Program-made: the position numbers and the translations under genes
Source: an uncultured Collinsella sp.
GTDB lineage: Bacteria; Actinomycetota; Coriobacteriia; Coriobacteriales; Coriobacteriaceae
Reading direction: 5' to 3'
Assembly: GCA_900548495.1 (NCBI GenBank)
Contig: URKT01000022.1
Coordinates: 1 to 27,197 of the forward strand
Length of the DNA: 27,197 nucleotides
Notes under the pieces: model-generated
Database searches by the model: none
The model's input: only the letters and a program-made list of their open reading frames with translations
What the model was told of the DNA's origin: nothing
Part shown: piece by piece, positions 6,091 through 13,541 of the stretch
Position numbering within the stretch: the first letter of the stretch is position 1
Layout: each line of letters starts with the position of its first letter

Positions 6091-7257
6091 TTACTCGGCG
6101 TCGGTCTCCTCGTCCTTCTTCTCGGAAGGCAGCGGGGTAACCTCGATCTCGACACCCAGAGTCTCAGCAGCGGACTTCATGGACAGGGAGATACGACGAC
6201 GGTCGAGGTCGATCTCCATGACCTTGACCTGAACCTTGTCGCCCACGTGGGTGACCTGAGAAGGCTGATCGACGTGCTTGTTGGCCATCTCGGAGATGTG
6301 CACCAGGCCCTCGATGCCCTCGCCCAGATCAACGAAAGCGCCGAACGGGACAAGCTTGGTCACAGTGCCCTCGACGATAGCGCCGACGGGGTACTTCTTG
6401 ACCAGTGCGCGCCACGGATCCTCGGTGGTCTGCTTGAGACCCAGGGAGATGCGCTCGCGGTTGAGATCGACGTCGAGAACCTCGACCTCGACCTCCTGGC
6501 CGACCTTGACAACCTCGGAAGGATGGTTGACGTGGTTCCAGGAGAGCTCGGAGATGTGGATGAGGCCGTCGATACCGCCGAGGTCGACGAAGGCGCCGAA
6601 GTCGACGATGGAGGAAACGGTGCCCTGGAGACGCATGCCAGACTTGAGCTTGGACAGGATCTCGGAGCGCTCGGCCTTACGGGACTCCTCGAGCACGACG
6701 CGACGGGAGAGGACAACGTTGTTGCGGTTGCGGTCCATCTCGATGACGCGGGCCTCGATGCGAGTGCCCATGTAGGAGGTGAGGTCCTTGACACGACGGA
6801 GGTCGACGAGGGAAGCGGGCAGGAAGCCACGCAGGCCGATGTCGAGGATCAGGCCGCCCTTGACAACCTCGATAACCTCGCCCTCGACGTTCTCGCCGGA
6901 GTTGAACTTCTCCTCGATGCGGTTCCAAGCACGCTCGTACTCGGCACGCTTCTTGGACAGGACCAGACGACCGTCCTTGTCCTCCTTCTGGAGTACCAGA
7001 GCCTCGATGGGATCACCGAGTGCAACGATGTCTGCAGGGTTAGCGTCCTTGCGGATGGACAGCTCGCGGACCGGGATAACGCCCTCGGACTTGAATCCGA
7101 TGTCAACGAGCACCTCGTCATGCTCGATCTTAACGACAGTGCCGTTAACGAGATCGCCCTCATCAAAGTCGGTAATCGTACCGTCGATGAGGTTGTTCAT
7201 CTCCTCCTCATTGACATCGTCAAGAGAGAAAATGGACGAGTTCTGAATCTCACTCAA
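6091..7257 (-). CDS. rpsA: 30S ribosomal protein S1 (four S1 domains)
   Basis: 388 residues with four S1 RNA-binding domains at about 34-103, 121-187, 207-276 and 292-361, then a short acidic tail (KKDEETDAE). Domains 3 and 4 carry the classic DFGAFVDLGGIDGLIHISE and PFGAFVDLGEGIEGLVHISE segments. Four domains is the usual form in actinobacteria, compared with six in E. coli. S1 binds mRNA leaders and helps load them on the 30S subunit; S1-like proteins of this size can also act in RNA decay. The start is TTG at 7257 (AAAGGGG 7 nt upstream); no in-frame ATG occurs near it. The leader from the predicted promoter is about 125 nt and contains a GGGGCCCC palindrome, so autoregulation is possible but unproven. 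The antisense strand is open for 483 codons only because of codon bias. Confidence 0.97.
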   Translation of the reverse strand: MSEIQNSSIFSLDDVNEEEMNNLIDGTITDFDEGDLVNGTVVKIEHDEVLVDIGFKSEGVIPVRELSIRKDANPADIVALGDPIEALVLQKEDKDGRLVLSKKRAEYERAWNRIEEKFNSGENVEGEVIEVVKGGLILDIGLRGFLPASLVDLRRVKDLTSYMGTRIEARVIEMDRNRNNVVLSRRVVLEESRKAERSEILSKLKSGMRLQGTVSSIVDFGAFVDLGGIDGLIHISELSWNHVNHPSEVVKVGQEVEVEVLDVDLNRERISLGLKQTTEDPWRALVKKYPVGAIVEGTVTKLVPFGAFVDLGEGIEGLVHISEMANKHVDQPSQVTHVGDKVQVKVMEIDLDRRRISLSMKSAAETLGVEIEVTPLPSEKKDEETDAE

Positions 7258-7388
7258 AGGTGGACCCCTTTCGAACTACGGGGCCCCGATTGCTAGGACC
7301 TACAGAAGGGTGCGACAAGCACACAACGTTTAGGAACACTCGGGAGCCGACAGATACTAATGTGACGCTTATGCAATCACGTTCGTAT

Positions 7389-7417
7389 AGGTTACGGGGA
7401 AATGAGTTCGATTTCAA
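7389..7417 (-). promoter_or_regulatory. Predicted rpsA promoter
   Basis: On the minus strand TTGAAA (7412-7417) and TAACCT (7389-7394) are separated by exactly 17 bp, giving a leader of about 125 nt before the rpsA TTG start. The remaining stretch up to 7572 holds a GGAGAC/GTCTCC inverted repeat and no gene that I can support. Confidence 0.5.
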
Positions 7418-7572
7418 GCGTGAACTGCGATTTTTTACTCGTGTGGAGACTTTTTCGTAATCTTATGAACACACGTCTCCGCAACTTGACGATAACCAGC
7501 CAGGCATTTGGCTTTGGGGTAAAGTATCCGGAGCCAACGATTCTAGATCGATTTTTCGAGAAAGGTGCCCGC

Positions 7573-8331
7573 GTGCTCAAAGCAGTCGTTTTCGATATGG
7601 ACGAAACGCTTCTTAGCATCAACCTCAACGCGTTCATCCTTCGCTATTTTAAGGATGTCTCTTCGATGCTCGCGGATATCGGGCGCCGCAGCCGCGGTGG
7701 CACGATGGCGCGCCTCGGCACCATCCTGGTCGACCTCAACGCCAATCGCCGCAGCGGCACGGACAACCGCACCAATCTTGAGTTTTACCAAGAAGAGGTC
7801 GAGCGCCGATGCGGGATCTGCCTCTCCGATCCCCTCATCTACGAGGCGTTTACCTACTATGACCGCGAAATTCTTCCGTACAAGAACGACGAGGTCATTA
7901 ACGCCCACGCTATGCCGGGCGCGCACGCCGCGCTCCAGGCCGTACAGGACGCTGGACTGCGTTGCGCGCTCTTTACCAACCCCAGCTTTCCCCAGGGGGC
8001 CATCGAGTGCCGCATGGGCTGGGGCGACCTGGCCGACGCCCCCTTTGAACTCGTGACGCACATGGGAAACACCACCCGCTGCAAGCCCGATGCCACCTAC
8101 TATCTAGAGCAGCTTCAGGTGATGGGGCTCGAGCCACATGAGGTCCTTATGGTGGGCAACGATCCCAAACGCGACTTCCCGTCCCCCGATTGCGGCATCC
8201 AAACCGCCTATGTGGGTCAGGGCAAGCCCAGCCGAGCCACCTGGCGCGGCACCATGGAAGACTTCGCCCGCGACTTTAACGCCGTAGTAGAAGCCTTCTA
8301 CGAGCACCAAGTAGCCGACGAACTGTCATAG
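7573..8331 (+). CDS. HAD-superfamily hydrolase
   Basis: 252 residues from a GTG start at 7573, chosen because GAGAAAGG lies 7 nt upstream and the HAD fold begins at once (LKAVVFDMDETLL). The four HAD motifs are visible: DMDET (nucleophile and acid/base aspartates at residues 8 and 10), LFTNPS (motif II), the lysine in TRCKPD (motif III) and GNDPKRDFPSP (motif IV). A cap of about 100 residues lies between motifs I and II, so this is a C1-capped phosphatase of the phosphoglycolate phosphatase-like type. The substrate is not predictable. The frame is open 57 codons further upstream, but that extension has no ribosome binding site and unlikely composition. It is divergent from rpsA and ends about 45 nt before a family A palindrome. 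Confidence 0.88.
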   Translation: MLKAVVFDMDETLLSINLNAFILRYFKDVSSMLADIGRRSRGGTMARLGTILVDLNANRRSGTDNRTNLEFYQEEVERRCGICLSDPLIYEAFTYYDREILPYKNDEVINAHAMPGAHAALQAVQDAGLRCALFTNPSFPQGAIECRMGWGDLADAPFELVTHMGNTTRCKPDATYYLEQLQVMGLEPHEVLMVGNDPKRDFPSPDCGIQTAYVGQGKPSRATWRGTMEDFARDFNAVVEAFYEHQVADELS

Positions 8332-8369
8332 GACCCCTAGCTCCAAACAAAATAGCGCCGCAGGTTGAG

Positions 8370-8403
8370 AAAAAATGTGACAAAGGGGCTGTTCCTTTGT
8401 CAC
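8370..8403 (-). terminator. Family A palindrome, copy 2, likely intrinsic terminator
   Basis: A 10-bp stem (GTGACAAAGG/CCTTTGTCAC), extendable by G-T pairs, with six T residues on the minus strand side, as in copy 1 at 159-194. In this orientation it would end transcription coming from the cysteine desulfidase gene at 8589, after passing element E2. Confidence 0.6.
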
Positions 8404-8433
8404 CTTACAAAGACAACGCCGATGTTATGGCAA

Positions 8434-8550
8434 CGACAGCGAAAGCCCGCCAGAGCGAGCAAGGTGCCTTGAAACAAGGCGGCATTGACCTTCTGGTCAT
8501 GCCGCCGAAGTTGAAAGGCAGATTGCCGCTCTGGCGGGCTTGCAGCGTCG
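8434..8550. repeat. Structured element E2, copy 2
   Basis: The outer stem AGCCCGCCAGAGCG (8444-8457) pairs perfectly with 8527-8540, extended by one more A-T pair, and an extra helix CGAC/GTCG (8434-8437, 8547-8550) flanks an internal loop. Inside are the same three small hairpins as at 5284-5394. The central hairpin arm is GGCGGCAT here and AGGGCAT in copy 1, with its partner changed to match. It lies between the convergent HAD and cysteine desulfidase genes, so it would be in the 3' UTR of the latter. Confidence 0.75.
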
Positions 8551-8556
8551 GCCGGT

Positions 8557-8578
8557 CCGCCGTTCGGCAGAACGGCGG
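8557..8578. terminator. Short GC hairpin after the cysteine desulfidase gene
   Basis: CCGCCGTTC and GAACGGCGG pair perfectly around a GGCA tetraloop 10 nt beyond the stop of the gene at 8589. No T-run follows on either strand, so it may protect the mRNA end or work with the palindrome at 8370 instead of terminating alone. Confidence 0.45.
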
Positions 8579-8588
8579 AACCAATGAA

Positions 8589-9908
8589 CTAGCACACTTG
8601 GGTTTTGCCAATCATGATGTTGAGGATCTCGACGTCGGTATCTTTCATACCGACACGGCCCACATAACCCATGCTGGCGATTGTCTGCTCAACGGTATCT
8701 TGGATCAGGCCCTCGCCGGCGCGGAAGCCGCGACCCTGCATGGCCATATCATGGCCCAGAATCGCCGCATCGACGGCAGCCGAGATCTTGGCGGCACAGC
8801 TCGCCTTGGCGCCGTCGCACACGATGCCGCCCACGTTACCGAGCGTATTCGAGACCGTCGCGCCAATCTGCTCGCGCGTGCCACCGCACAGCCAGGTAAT
8901 CGCAGCGCCGGCGCCGCACGCGGCGCAAATAGCACCGCAAAACGCCGAGAGCGCACCAATATAGCTCTTGATATGCACGGCGATAAGATCGGACAGCATC
9001 ACGGCGCGCACCAGGCGCTCGTGGTCGCAACGCAGGTACTCGGCATACTCCATGACGGGCAATGCGCAGGTAATGCCCTGATTGCCCGAGCCGCACACAA
9101 TGGCGACTGGCAGCGCGCAGCCGTTCATGCGGGCGTCGGACCCGGCGGCCGCACGGGCACGGGCACGGCAGGCGACGTCATCGGCACGAGCACCCAGCAG
9201 CGTACGACCCACCTCGGCGCCCCAAGCGTGCGCAAGGCCCTCGGCACTGATTGCACCATTCAGCTCAATCTGACGCTCAACGGCAGCGCGGGCGTCCTCA
9301 ATGTTACCGTCCTCGATAAAGTCGATGATGGACTCAATGCTCATAGGGGTATCGGCCTTATCTGCCGCCCGCTCGGCCACGACGCGCTCGGCGCAGGCGG
9401 CACACTCCCCCGCCGACTTGCCGCACACCGGAATACCGTCGAGCGTATGGCACGTGACATTGGTGTGATGGTCGGTAATCTCGACGACCGCGGTATGGCC
9501 CCCGGCCGTCGCAGTCACCTTGATGTAGAGGTTGGGCACACCCTCGACAAGCGACACATCGCAGTAGCCGGCGTCGGCGAGGAGCTCGGCCACGCGAGCG
9601 CGGTCTTCATCGTTAACGCTCTCGAGCACCTCGAGCGCGCTTTTGGCGTCGCCGCCCACGGCACCCAGCACGGCCGCCGCTTCAATACCGTGCATGCCGC
9701 CCGAGTTGGGCACGGTCACGCTCTTAACGTTCTTGATGATATTGCCCGAGCAGGCAACATCCATATGATCGGGTTCGCAACCGAGCGTCTGACTCGCCAG
9801 CGCCGCTGCATAGGCAACGGCAATGGGCTCGGTACAGCCGAGCGCGCAGACAAGTTCGCGGTTCAAAACATCGCAAAACGCGGCATCACGGATAGAATCA
9901 GTAGGCAT
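8589..9908 (-). CDS. cyuA: L-cysteine desulfidase / UPF0597 (CyuA-YhaM) family
   Basis: 439 residues, normal for the family. Members hold a [4Fe-4S] cluster and split L-cysteine into pyruvate, ammonia and sulfide, mechanistically like the iron-sulfur serine dehydratases. Marks: LGCTEPIAVAYA near the N-terminus (residues 23-34), ACSGNIIKNVKSVTVPNSGG (52-71), the central IVCGSGNQGI, and GAICAACGAGAAITWL with paired cysteines. The protein is unusually rich in cysteine. The ATG at 9908 has GGAGA at 5-nt spacing. It is transcribed alone, divergent from rpiB. In gut anaerobes this activity gives hydrogen sulfide. UPF0597 proteins are sometimes labelled serine dehydratase alpha chain; the single-chain length and GCTEP motif favour cysteine desulfidase, with substrate unproven. 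Confidence 0.88.
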   Translation of the reverse strand: MPTDSIRDAAFCDVLNRELVCALGCTEPIAVAYAAALASQTLGCEPDHMDVACSGNIIKNVKSVTVPNSGGMHGIEAAAVLGAVGGDAKSALEVLESVNDEDRARVAELLADAGYCDVSLVEGVPNLYIKVTATAGGHTAVVEITDHHTNVTCHTLDGIPVCGKSAGECAACAERVVAERAADKADTPMSIESIIDFIEDGNIEDARAAVERQIELNGAISAEGLAHAWGAEVGRTLLGARADDVACRARARAAAGSDARMNGCALPVAIVCGSGNQGITCALPVMEYAEYLRCDHERLVRAVMLSDLIAVHIKSYIGALSAFCGAICAACGAGAAITWLCGGTREQIGATVSNTLGNVGGIVCDGAKASCAAKISAAVDAAILGHDMAMQGRGFRAGEGLIQDTVEQTIASMGYVGRVGMKDTDVEILNIMIGKTQVC

Positions 9909-10081
9909 AGGTATCTCCTGCTTGCATAACGGGCTGGGCTCTCAAAATAGTTAGCTCCTTTATTTGATAACAATGCATCAAAAACCGCAACCATGGTTCC
10001 GGCAGACGGCGCTCAAGCGCAAACTGACGACATTAATTCACGAGAAGCCAGTCTTGTTGCCTGCTAAAGCGTTTGACCAAA

Positions 10082-10097
10082 AAACGCTCGAGCGTTT
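10082..10097. promoter_or_regulatory. 16-bp perfect palindrome upstream of rpiB
   Basis: AAACGCTCGAGCGTTT is a perfect palindrome with a central CG, lying 82 nt before the rpiB ATG, directly after a TTGACC (10075-10080) that could be a -35. The size and central CG resemble operators of LacI/GalR-type repressors, but no such regulator gene is in the window. The rest of 9909-10179 shows no gene that I can support. Confidence 0.45.
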
Positions 10098-10179
10098 ACG
10101 CAAAAGTCGCGCTATCATGCAGTCGAACGCGGTAAACACCTTTAGCATTTGCGCCGCACAGACCAGAGAGGAACCATCC

Positions 10180-10647
10180 ATGAAGATCGGTATCGGTAAC
10201 GACCACGCCGCCGTCGAGCTCAAGAACATCATCTCCGAGCACCTGAAGGAGCGCGGCTGCGAGGTCGTGAACTTTGGCACCGACACCTCCGAGAGCTTTG
10301 ACTACCCCATCGCCGGCTACAAGGTGGGTAAGGCCGTTGCCAACGGCGACGTCGATCTGGGCATCCTGATCTGCGGCACCGGCGTCGGGATTAGCCTGGC
10401 TGCCAACAAGGTCGAGGGCGTACGCGCCGTTGTGTGCTCCGAGCCCTTCAGTGCCAAGCTCTCCCGCATGCACAACAACACCAACGTGCTCGCCTTTGGC
10501 GCCCGCGTCGTGGGCTCCGAGCTCGCCAAGATGATTGTCGACGAGTGGCTCGACGCCGAGTTTGAGGGTGGTCGTCACGAGCGTCGCGTTAACCTCCTCA
10601 ACGAGATCGATCACACGCGCGCCCTTAAGATCGTCGACGAAGCCTAA
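10180..10647 (+). CDS. rpiB: Ribose-5-phosphate isomerase B
   Basis: 155 residues, normal for RpiB. It interconverts ribulose 5-phosphate and ribose 5-phosphate in the non-oxidative pentose phosphate pathway. The family signature is complete: IGNDHAAVELKN at the N-terminus, the active-site cysteine and phosphate loop in LICGTGVGISLAANK, then HNNTNVLAFGARVVG and the GGRHERRV segment near the end. The start at 10180 is fixed by GAGGA at 7-nt spacing and by the family N-terminus; an upstream in-frame extension to 9964 is not credible. It is transcribed alone and closed by a 17-bp terminator stem. RpiB and the related allose and galactose 6-phosphate isomerases share this fold; the context does not suggest an alternative. 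Confidence 0.95.
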   Translation: MKIGIGNDHAAVELKNIISEHLKERGCEVVNFGTDTSESFDYPIAGYKVGKAVANGDVDLGILICGTGVGISLAANKVEGVRAVVCSEPFSAKLSRMHNNTNVLAFGARVVGSELAKMIVDEWLDAEFEGGRHERRVNLLNEIDHTRALKIVDEA

Positions 10648-10671
10648 ACTATTCAGTGCCACAAGCTAACA

Positions 10672-10721
10672 GCAGGGGCCCGCTCGGAACACATGTCCGA
10701 GCGGGCCCCTGCATAGATTTT
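10672..10721 (+). terminator. Terminator of rpiB
   Basis: A perfect 17-bp stem (GCAGGGGCCCGCTCGGA with its complement at 10696-10712), a 7-nt loop and ATAGATTTT after it. The stem would also form on the minus strand. Confidence 0.88.
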
Positions 10722-10726
10722 GGAAT

Positions 10727-10760
10727 AAAAGGGCGCCGCGGATGGAGTTCCGCGGCGCCC
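10727..10760 (-). terminator. Terminator of ndk
   Basis: GGGCGCCGCGGA (10731-10742) pairs perfectly with 10749-10760 around a 6-nt loop, and the minus strand continues as TTTTATT. It lies about 40 nt beyond the ndk stop, back to back with the rpiB terminator. Confidence 0.9.
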
Positions 10761-10798
10761 AAGCCACACGCTAACAGCTTTAAGGAGTCAAAGCTGGT

Positions 10799-11203
10799 TT
10801 AGCCAAAAAAGCGCTTGATCTCAATCTCGGCGTTCTCCAGGCAGTCGGAGCCGTGGATCACGTTGGCGTTGACATCGACGGCAAAGTCGCCGCGAATGGT
10901 ACCAGGAGCAGCCTCAAGCGGGTTGGTAGCGCCCATGAGGGTGCGCATCTTAGCAACAGCGGAGAGACCGGAAACGACCATCTTGACGACCGGACCGCTC
11001 GTCATAAAGTCGCAGAGACCGCCAAAGAAGGGCTTGTCGGCCAGATGGGCGTAGTGCTCCTCGACGGTAGCGCGCTCGAGCGTGGTCATCTCCATGCGCT
11101 CGATGACAAGGCCGCTGCGCTCAATGCGAGCAACGATCTCGCCGATCTTGCGGTCGCGCACGGCGTCGGGCTTAATCATGATGAAGGTCTTCTCGATAGC
11201 CAT
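10799..11203 (-). CDS. ndk: Nucleoside diphosphate kinase
   Basis: 134 residues, the standard bacterial length. It transfers the terminal phosphate between nucleoside tri- and diphosphates through a phosphohistidine. Marks: KTFIMIKPDAV at the N-terminus, the GATNPLEAAPGTIRGDFA segment at about 91-108 and the catalytic His117 in NVIHGSDCLENAEIEI. The ATG at 11203 has AAAGG about 9 nt upstream. It is monocistronic, flanked by its own promoter and a GC-rich terminator. The last residues (KRFFG) are typical of the family. I see nothing unusual in it. Confidence 0.97.
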   Translation of the reverse strand: MAIEKTFIMIKPDAVRDRKIGEIVARIERSGLVIERMEMTTLERATVEEHYAHLADKPFFGGLCDFMTSGPVVKMVVSGLSAVAKMRTLMGATNPLEAAPGTIRGDFAVDVNANVIHGSDCLENAEIEIKRFFG

Positions 11204-11267
11204 AAAAGTAGCCTTTCAAGTAGGTTCGCGCGTGCCCAAGTCCCATTCCGGCACCCGCCTGGACTGC

Positions 11268-11295
11268 ATCGTAACAGAGTTTTAGCTGCAGTTAA
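11268..11295 (-). promoter_or_regulatory. Possible ndk promoter
   Basis: On the minus strand TTAACT (11290-11295) and TACGAT (11268-11273) are 16 bp apart and lie 65-90 nt before the ndk ATG, in a locally AT-rich stretch. The remainder of the 385-nt gap up to argH holds only the argH terminator. Confidence 0.4.
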
Positions 11296-11504
11296 ACAAA
11301 AAGCTGTTTATTGAAACGTTGCAATTTATTAAAGCGCTCCATATGTGTCACTTCTGTTTCGAAGCCCGATTAGAGTACCATCCGACCGCCCATCAACCGC
11401 GCCGAACAGAGCAGGCGGTCGGTTGCCACCCGCGAACGTATCCCCTTCACAACCTGCCCAAAGGTCCTACAGAACTTCTCGACAAGCCCCTTCCCCATAG
11501 CAAC

Positions 11505-11538
11505 AAAATACGGGCGCCCACATCAGCAGGCGCCCGTA
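11505..11538 (-). terminator. Terminator of argH
   Basis: TACGGGCGCC (11509-11518) pairs perfectly with GGCGCCCGTA (11529-11538), and the minus strand continues as TTTTG. It is 50 nt beyond the argH stop. Confidence 0.88.
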
Positions 11539-11588
11539 AAGCGAAAACGATTTATCAATAAATGGACAATATGGCTTCAGCCAAACCT

Positions 11589-13019
11589 CTACTTTGCCCC
11601 GTGGCCCATCTCGACGACCTTAGTCAGCGATCCAAACACACCTTCGTCGACCACGAGCTGCGCCTCGGCACGCTGCAGCTGCACGGCAACGGCGGCAGGG
11701 GCGGTGCCGCCCTCGGTCGTGCGCGCGGCGACAATCGACGGGATGTCGAGCGCCTCGGTAATGTCGCGCTCAAAGAGCGGGCTTGCCTCCTGGAACACCT
11801 CAAACGGCAGGTCCTCAAGATTGCAGCCGCGCTTCTCGCACATCAGGACCAGATGGCCCACCACGGCATGTGCCTCGCGGAACGGCAGGCCACGCTTGGC
11901 CAGGTAATCGGCAACATCGGTGGCGGCAAGGTGCCCCACGCCGCACTCGCGCGCCATGGCATCCTCGTTGACGGTCCAAGTCGAAATCATTCCGGCCATA
12001 ACGGACAGGCACTGCATGAGCGTATGGGCGGTATCGAGCGCGCCCTCCTTGTCCTCCTGCAAGTCCTTGTTATAAGCAAGCGGCAAGCCCTTCATGGTTA
12101 CCAGCAGCTGCACCAGGTTGCCGTACACGCGACCGCTCTTGCCGCGGATAAGCTCGGCAAAGTCGGGGTTCTTCTTCTGCGGCATGATAGACGAGCCGGT
12201 GGAGTAGGAGTCTGAAAGCGTGATAAAGCCAAATTCGGAGCTCGACCACAGCACGATCTCCTCGGAAAGACGCGACAGGTGCATCGCCATGACGGATCCG
12301 GCGTAATGCAGATCGAGCAGGAAATCACGGTCGGAAACCGCATCGAGCGAGTTGGGAATCACACCCGCAAAGCCAAGTTCGGCAGCCGTCATCTGGCGAT
12401 CGAGCGGATAGCTCGTACCGGCAAGCGCGGCAGCACCCAGCGGGCAGTTGTCGGCGGCATCAAAGGCTGCCTTCAGGCGCGTAAAGTCGCGCGCGAACAT
12501 CCAGGAATACGCCAGCAGATGATGCGAGAGTAGCACGGGCTGAGCGTGCTGCATATGCGTGTAGCCCGGCAGAATCACCTTGTCGTACTTCTTGGCCGCA
12601 TCCACCAGCACATGGCGCAGCTCAAGATTGGCCTCCATGAGCTCCTTGGCCAGCGCCTTGACGCCCAGGCGCGTATCGGTCGCCACCTGGTCGTTGCGCG
12701 AACGCCCAGTATGCAAGCGCTTGCCAGCCTCGCCGATGCGACGCGTCAGCTCGCTCTCGATGGACATATGAATGTCCTCATCGTTGATATCGAAGGTGAA
12801 GTTGCCGGCATCGATATCCTGTTCGATTCCGGTCAGGCCCTTGGTAATCGCCTGCTCGTCCTCGGCACTGATGATGCCCTGGGCCGCCAACATCTTGGCA
12901 TGTGCCTTAGAGCCGGCGATATCCTGCTTATAGAGATGTTTGTCGACCGGCAGCGACGCGCCAAACTCCTGCGTGACCTCGGCCACGCCTGCCTCAAAAC
13001 GACCACCCCAAAGAGCCAT
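11589..13019 (-). CDS. argH: Argininosuccinate lyase
   Basis: 476 residues. It cleaves argininosuccinate to arginine and fumarate, the last step of arginine synthesis. It belongs to the fumarase/aspartase superfamily: N-terminal LWGGRF, the RLHTGRSRNDQVATD block (101-115), YTHMQHAQP (153-161) and the signature loop GSSIMPQKKNPD (275-286) with its catalytic serines. I chose the ATG at 13019 (GGGGA at 7-nt spacing, family N-terminus MALWGGRF); the frame stays open 25 codons further but without a ribosome binding site. The order on the minus strand is leader peptide, argG, a 56-codon ORF, then argH, so it may share the arginine attenuator at least in part. A 12-bp GC hairpin at 13359-13388 between argG and the small ORF could reduce read-through. 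Confidence 0.96.
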   Translation of the reverse strand: MALWGGRFEAGVAEVTQEFGASLPVDKHLYKQDIAGSKAHAKMLAAQGIISAEDEQAITKGLTGIEQDIDAGNFTFDINDEDIHMSIESELTRRIGEAGKRLHTGRSRNDQVATDTRLGVKALAKELMEANLELRHVLVDAAKKYDKVILPGYTHMQHAQPVLLSHHLLAYSWMFARDFTRLKAAFDAADNCPLGAAALAGTSYPLDRQMTAAELGFAGVIPNSLDAVSDRDFLLDLHYAGSVMAMHLSRLSEEIVLWSSSEFGFITLSDSYSTGSSIMPQKKNPDFAELIRGKSGRVYGNLVQLLVTMKGLPLAYNKDLQEDKEGALDTAHTLMQCLSVMAGMISTWTVNEDAMARECGVGHLAATDVADYLAKRGLPFREAHAVVGHLVLMCEKRGCNLEDLPFEVFQEASPLFERDITEALDIPSIVAARTTEGGTAPAAVAVQLQRAEAQLVVDEGVFGSLTKVVEMGHGAK

Positions 13020-13137
13020 GGAACCGTCCCCTTTCTCCAAATACCAAAACAAGCGCCCAAAGCAATGCGCCATATCGCTAAAGCGATTTTTCAACCGCTA
13101 GTTTTACACATTCCCCACCGTGTGCGGAGCCATGTAG

Positions 13138-13308
13138 CTAATTTGCAAAGAAGTGACGCGCCATGCACTTGGCGCCCAACGTCTCCCTCCGGATGTTGCC
13201 CTGCGAACCATCGATCCAGGCCTTCAGGCTCATAGGAACGTCCTCGACCTTTGCAGCATCGAGCTCGGGCGCGAGGGCAAGCAAAGCATGCGCGATAGCA
13301 TTGAACAT
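13138..13308 (-). CDS. Small 56-residue protein between argG and argH, function unknown
   Basis: The ATG at 13308 follows GAGGAG with 8-nt spacing, one of the best ribosome binding sites in the window, and opens a 56-codon frame ending in TAG at 13138. The product begins MFNAIAHALLALAPELDAA and ends in LGAKCMARHFFAN; it looks helical and mixed-charge, with an amphipathic N-terminus, no clear membrane segment and a single cysteine. It lies 118 nt upstream of argH and 233 nt downstream of argG on the same strand. I do not recognise the family. A longer overlapping frame (13091-13462) lacks a ribosome binding site and reads as low-quality Arg/Pro-rich sequence, so I prefer this one. TATATATAT just upstream could be a promoter -10. 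Confidence 0.6.
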   Translation of the reverse strand: MFNAIAHALLALAPELDAAKVEDVPMSLKAWIDGSQGNIRRETLGAKCMARHFFAN

Positions 13309-13358
13309 AATGGATACTCCTCATATATATAGGCGCAGAGCCGCCAAATTGATAGAAG

Positions 13359-13388
13359 GAGCCCCGCCGGACAACCCCGGCGGGGCTC
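13359..13388 (-). terminator. GC-rich hairpin between argG and the 56-codon ORF
   Basis: GAGCCCCGCCGG (13359-13370) pairs perfectly with 13377-13388 around a 6-nt loop. On the minus strand it is followed by CTCCTTCTATC, pyrimidine-rich but not a T-run. It may be a weak terminator for argG or a stabiliser of its mRNA. Confidence 0.5.
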
Positions 13389-13541
13389 GGACTCAGCCGC
13401 AGACGCGGCATCATATATGCGGGCGGAACGTAGGGGCCACCGATGTTAAGAAGTGTCAGCAAGCATAACGAAAGGTAGGGACCCCGTGCGCCCGTTATGT
13501 ATCACGCGGATGGGCCGCGCGGATACCAAGGGAAGGAGGCG

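Noticed and set aside
5845..7296. Plus-strand open frame of 483 codons across rpsA
   Set aside because: It is the antisense of rpsA. The GC-biased codons of the real gene leave the mirror frame open, and it has no ribosome binding site or recognisable domains.
9964..10179. 72-codon N-terminal extension of rpiB
   Set aside because: No homology to RpiB and no ribosome binding site. The family N-terminus and a good Shine-Dalgarno fix the start at 10180.
13091..13462. 123-codon minus-strand frame between argG and argH
   Set aside because: No Shine-Dalgarno and Arg/Pro/Cys-rich composition. The overlapping 56-codon frame has a far better ribosome binding site.
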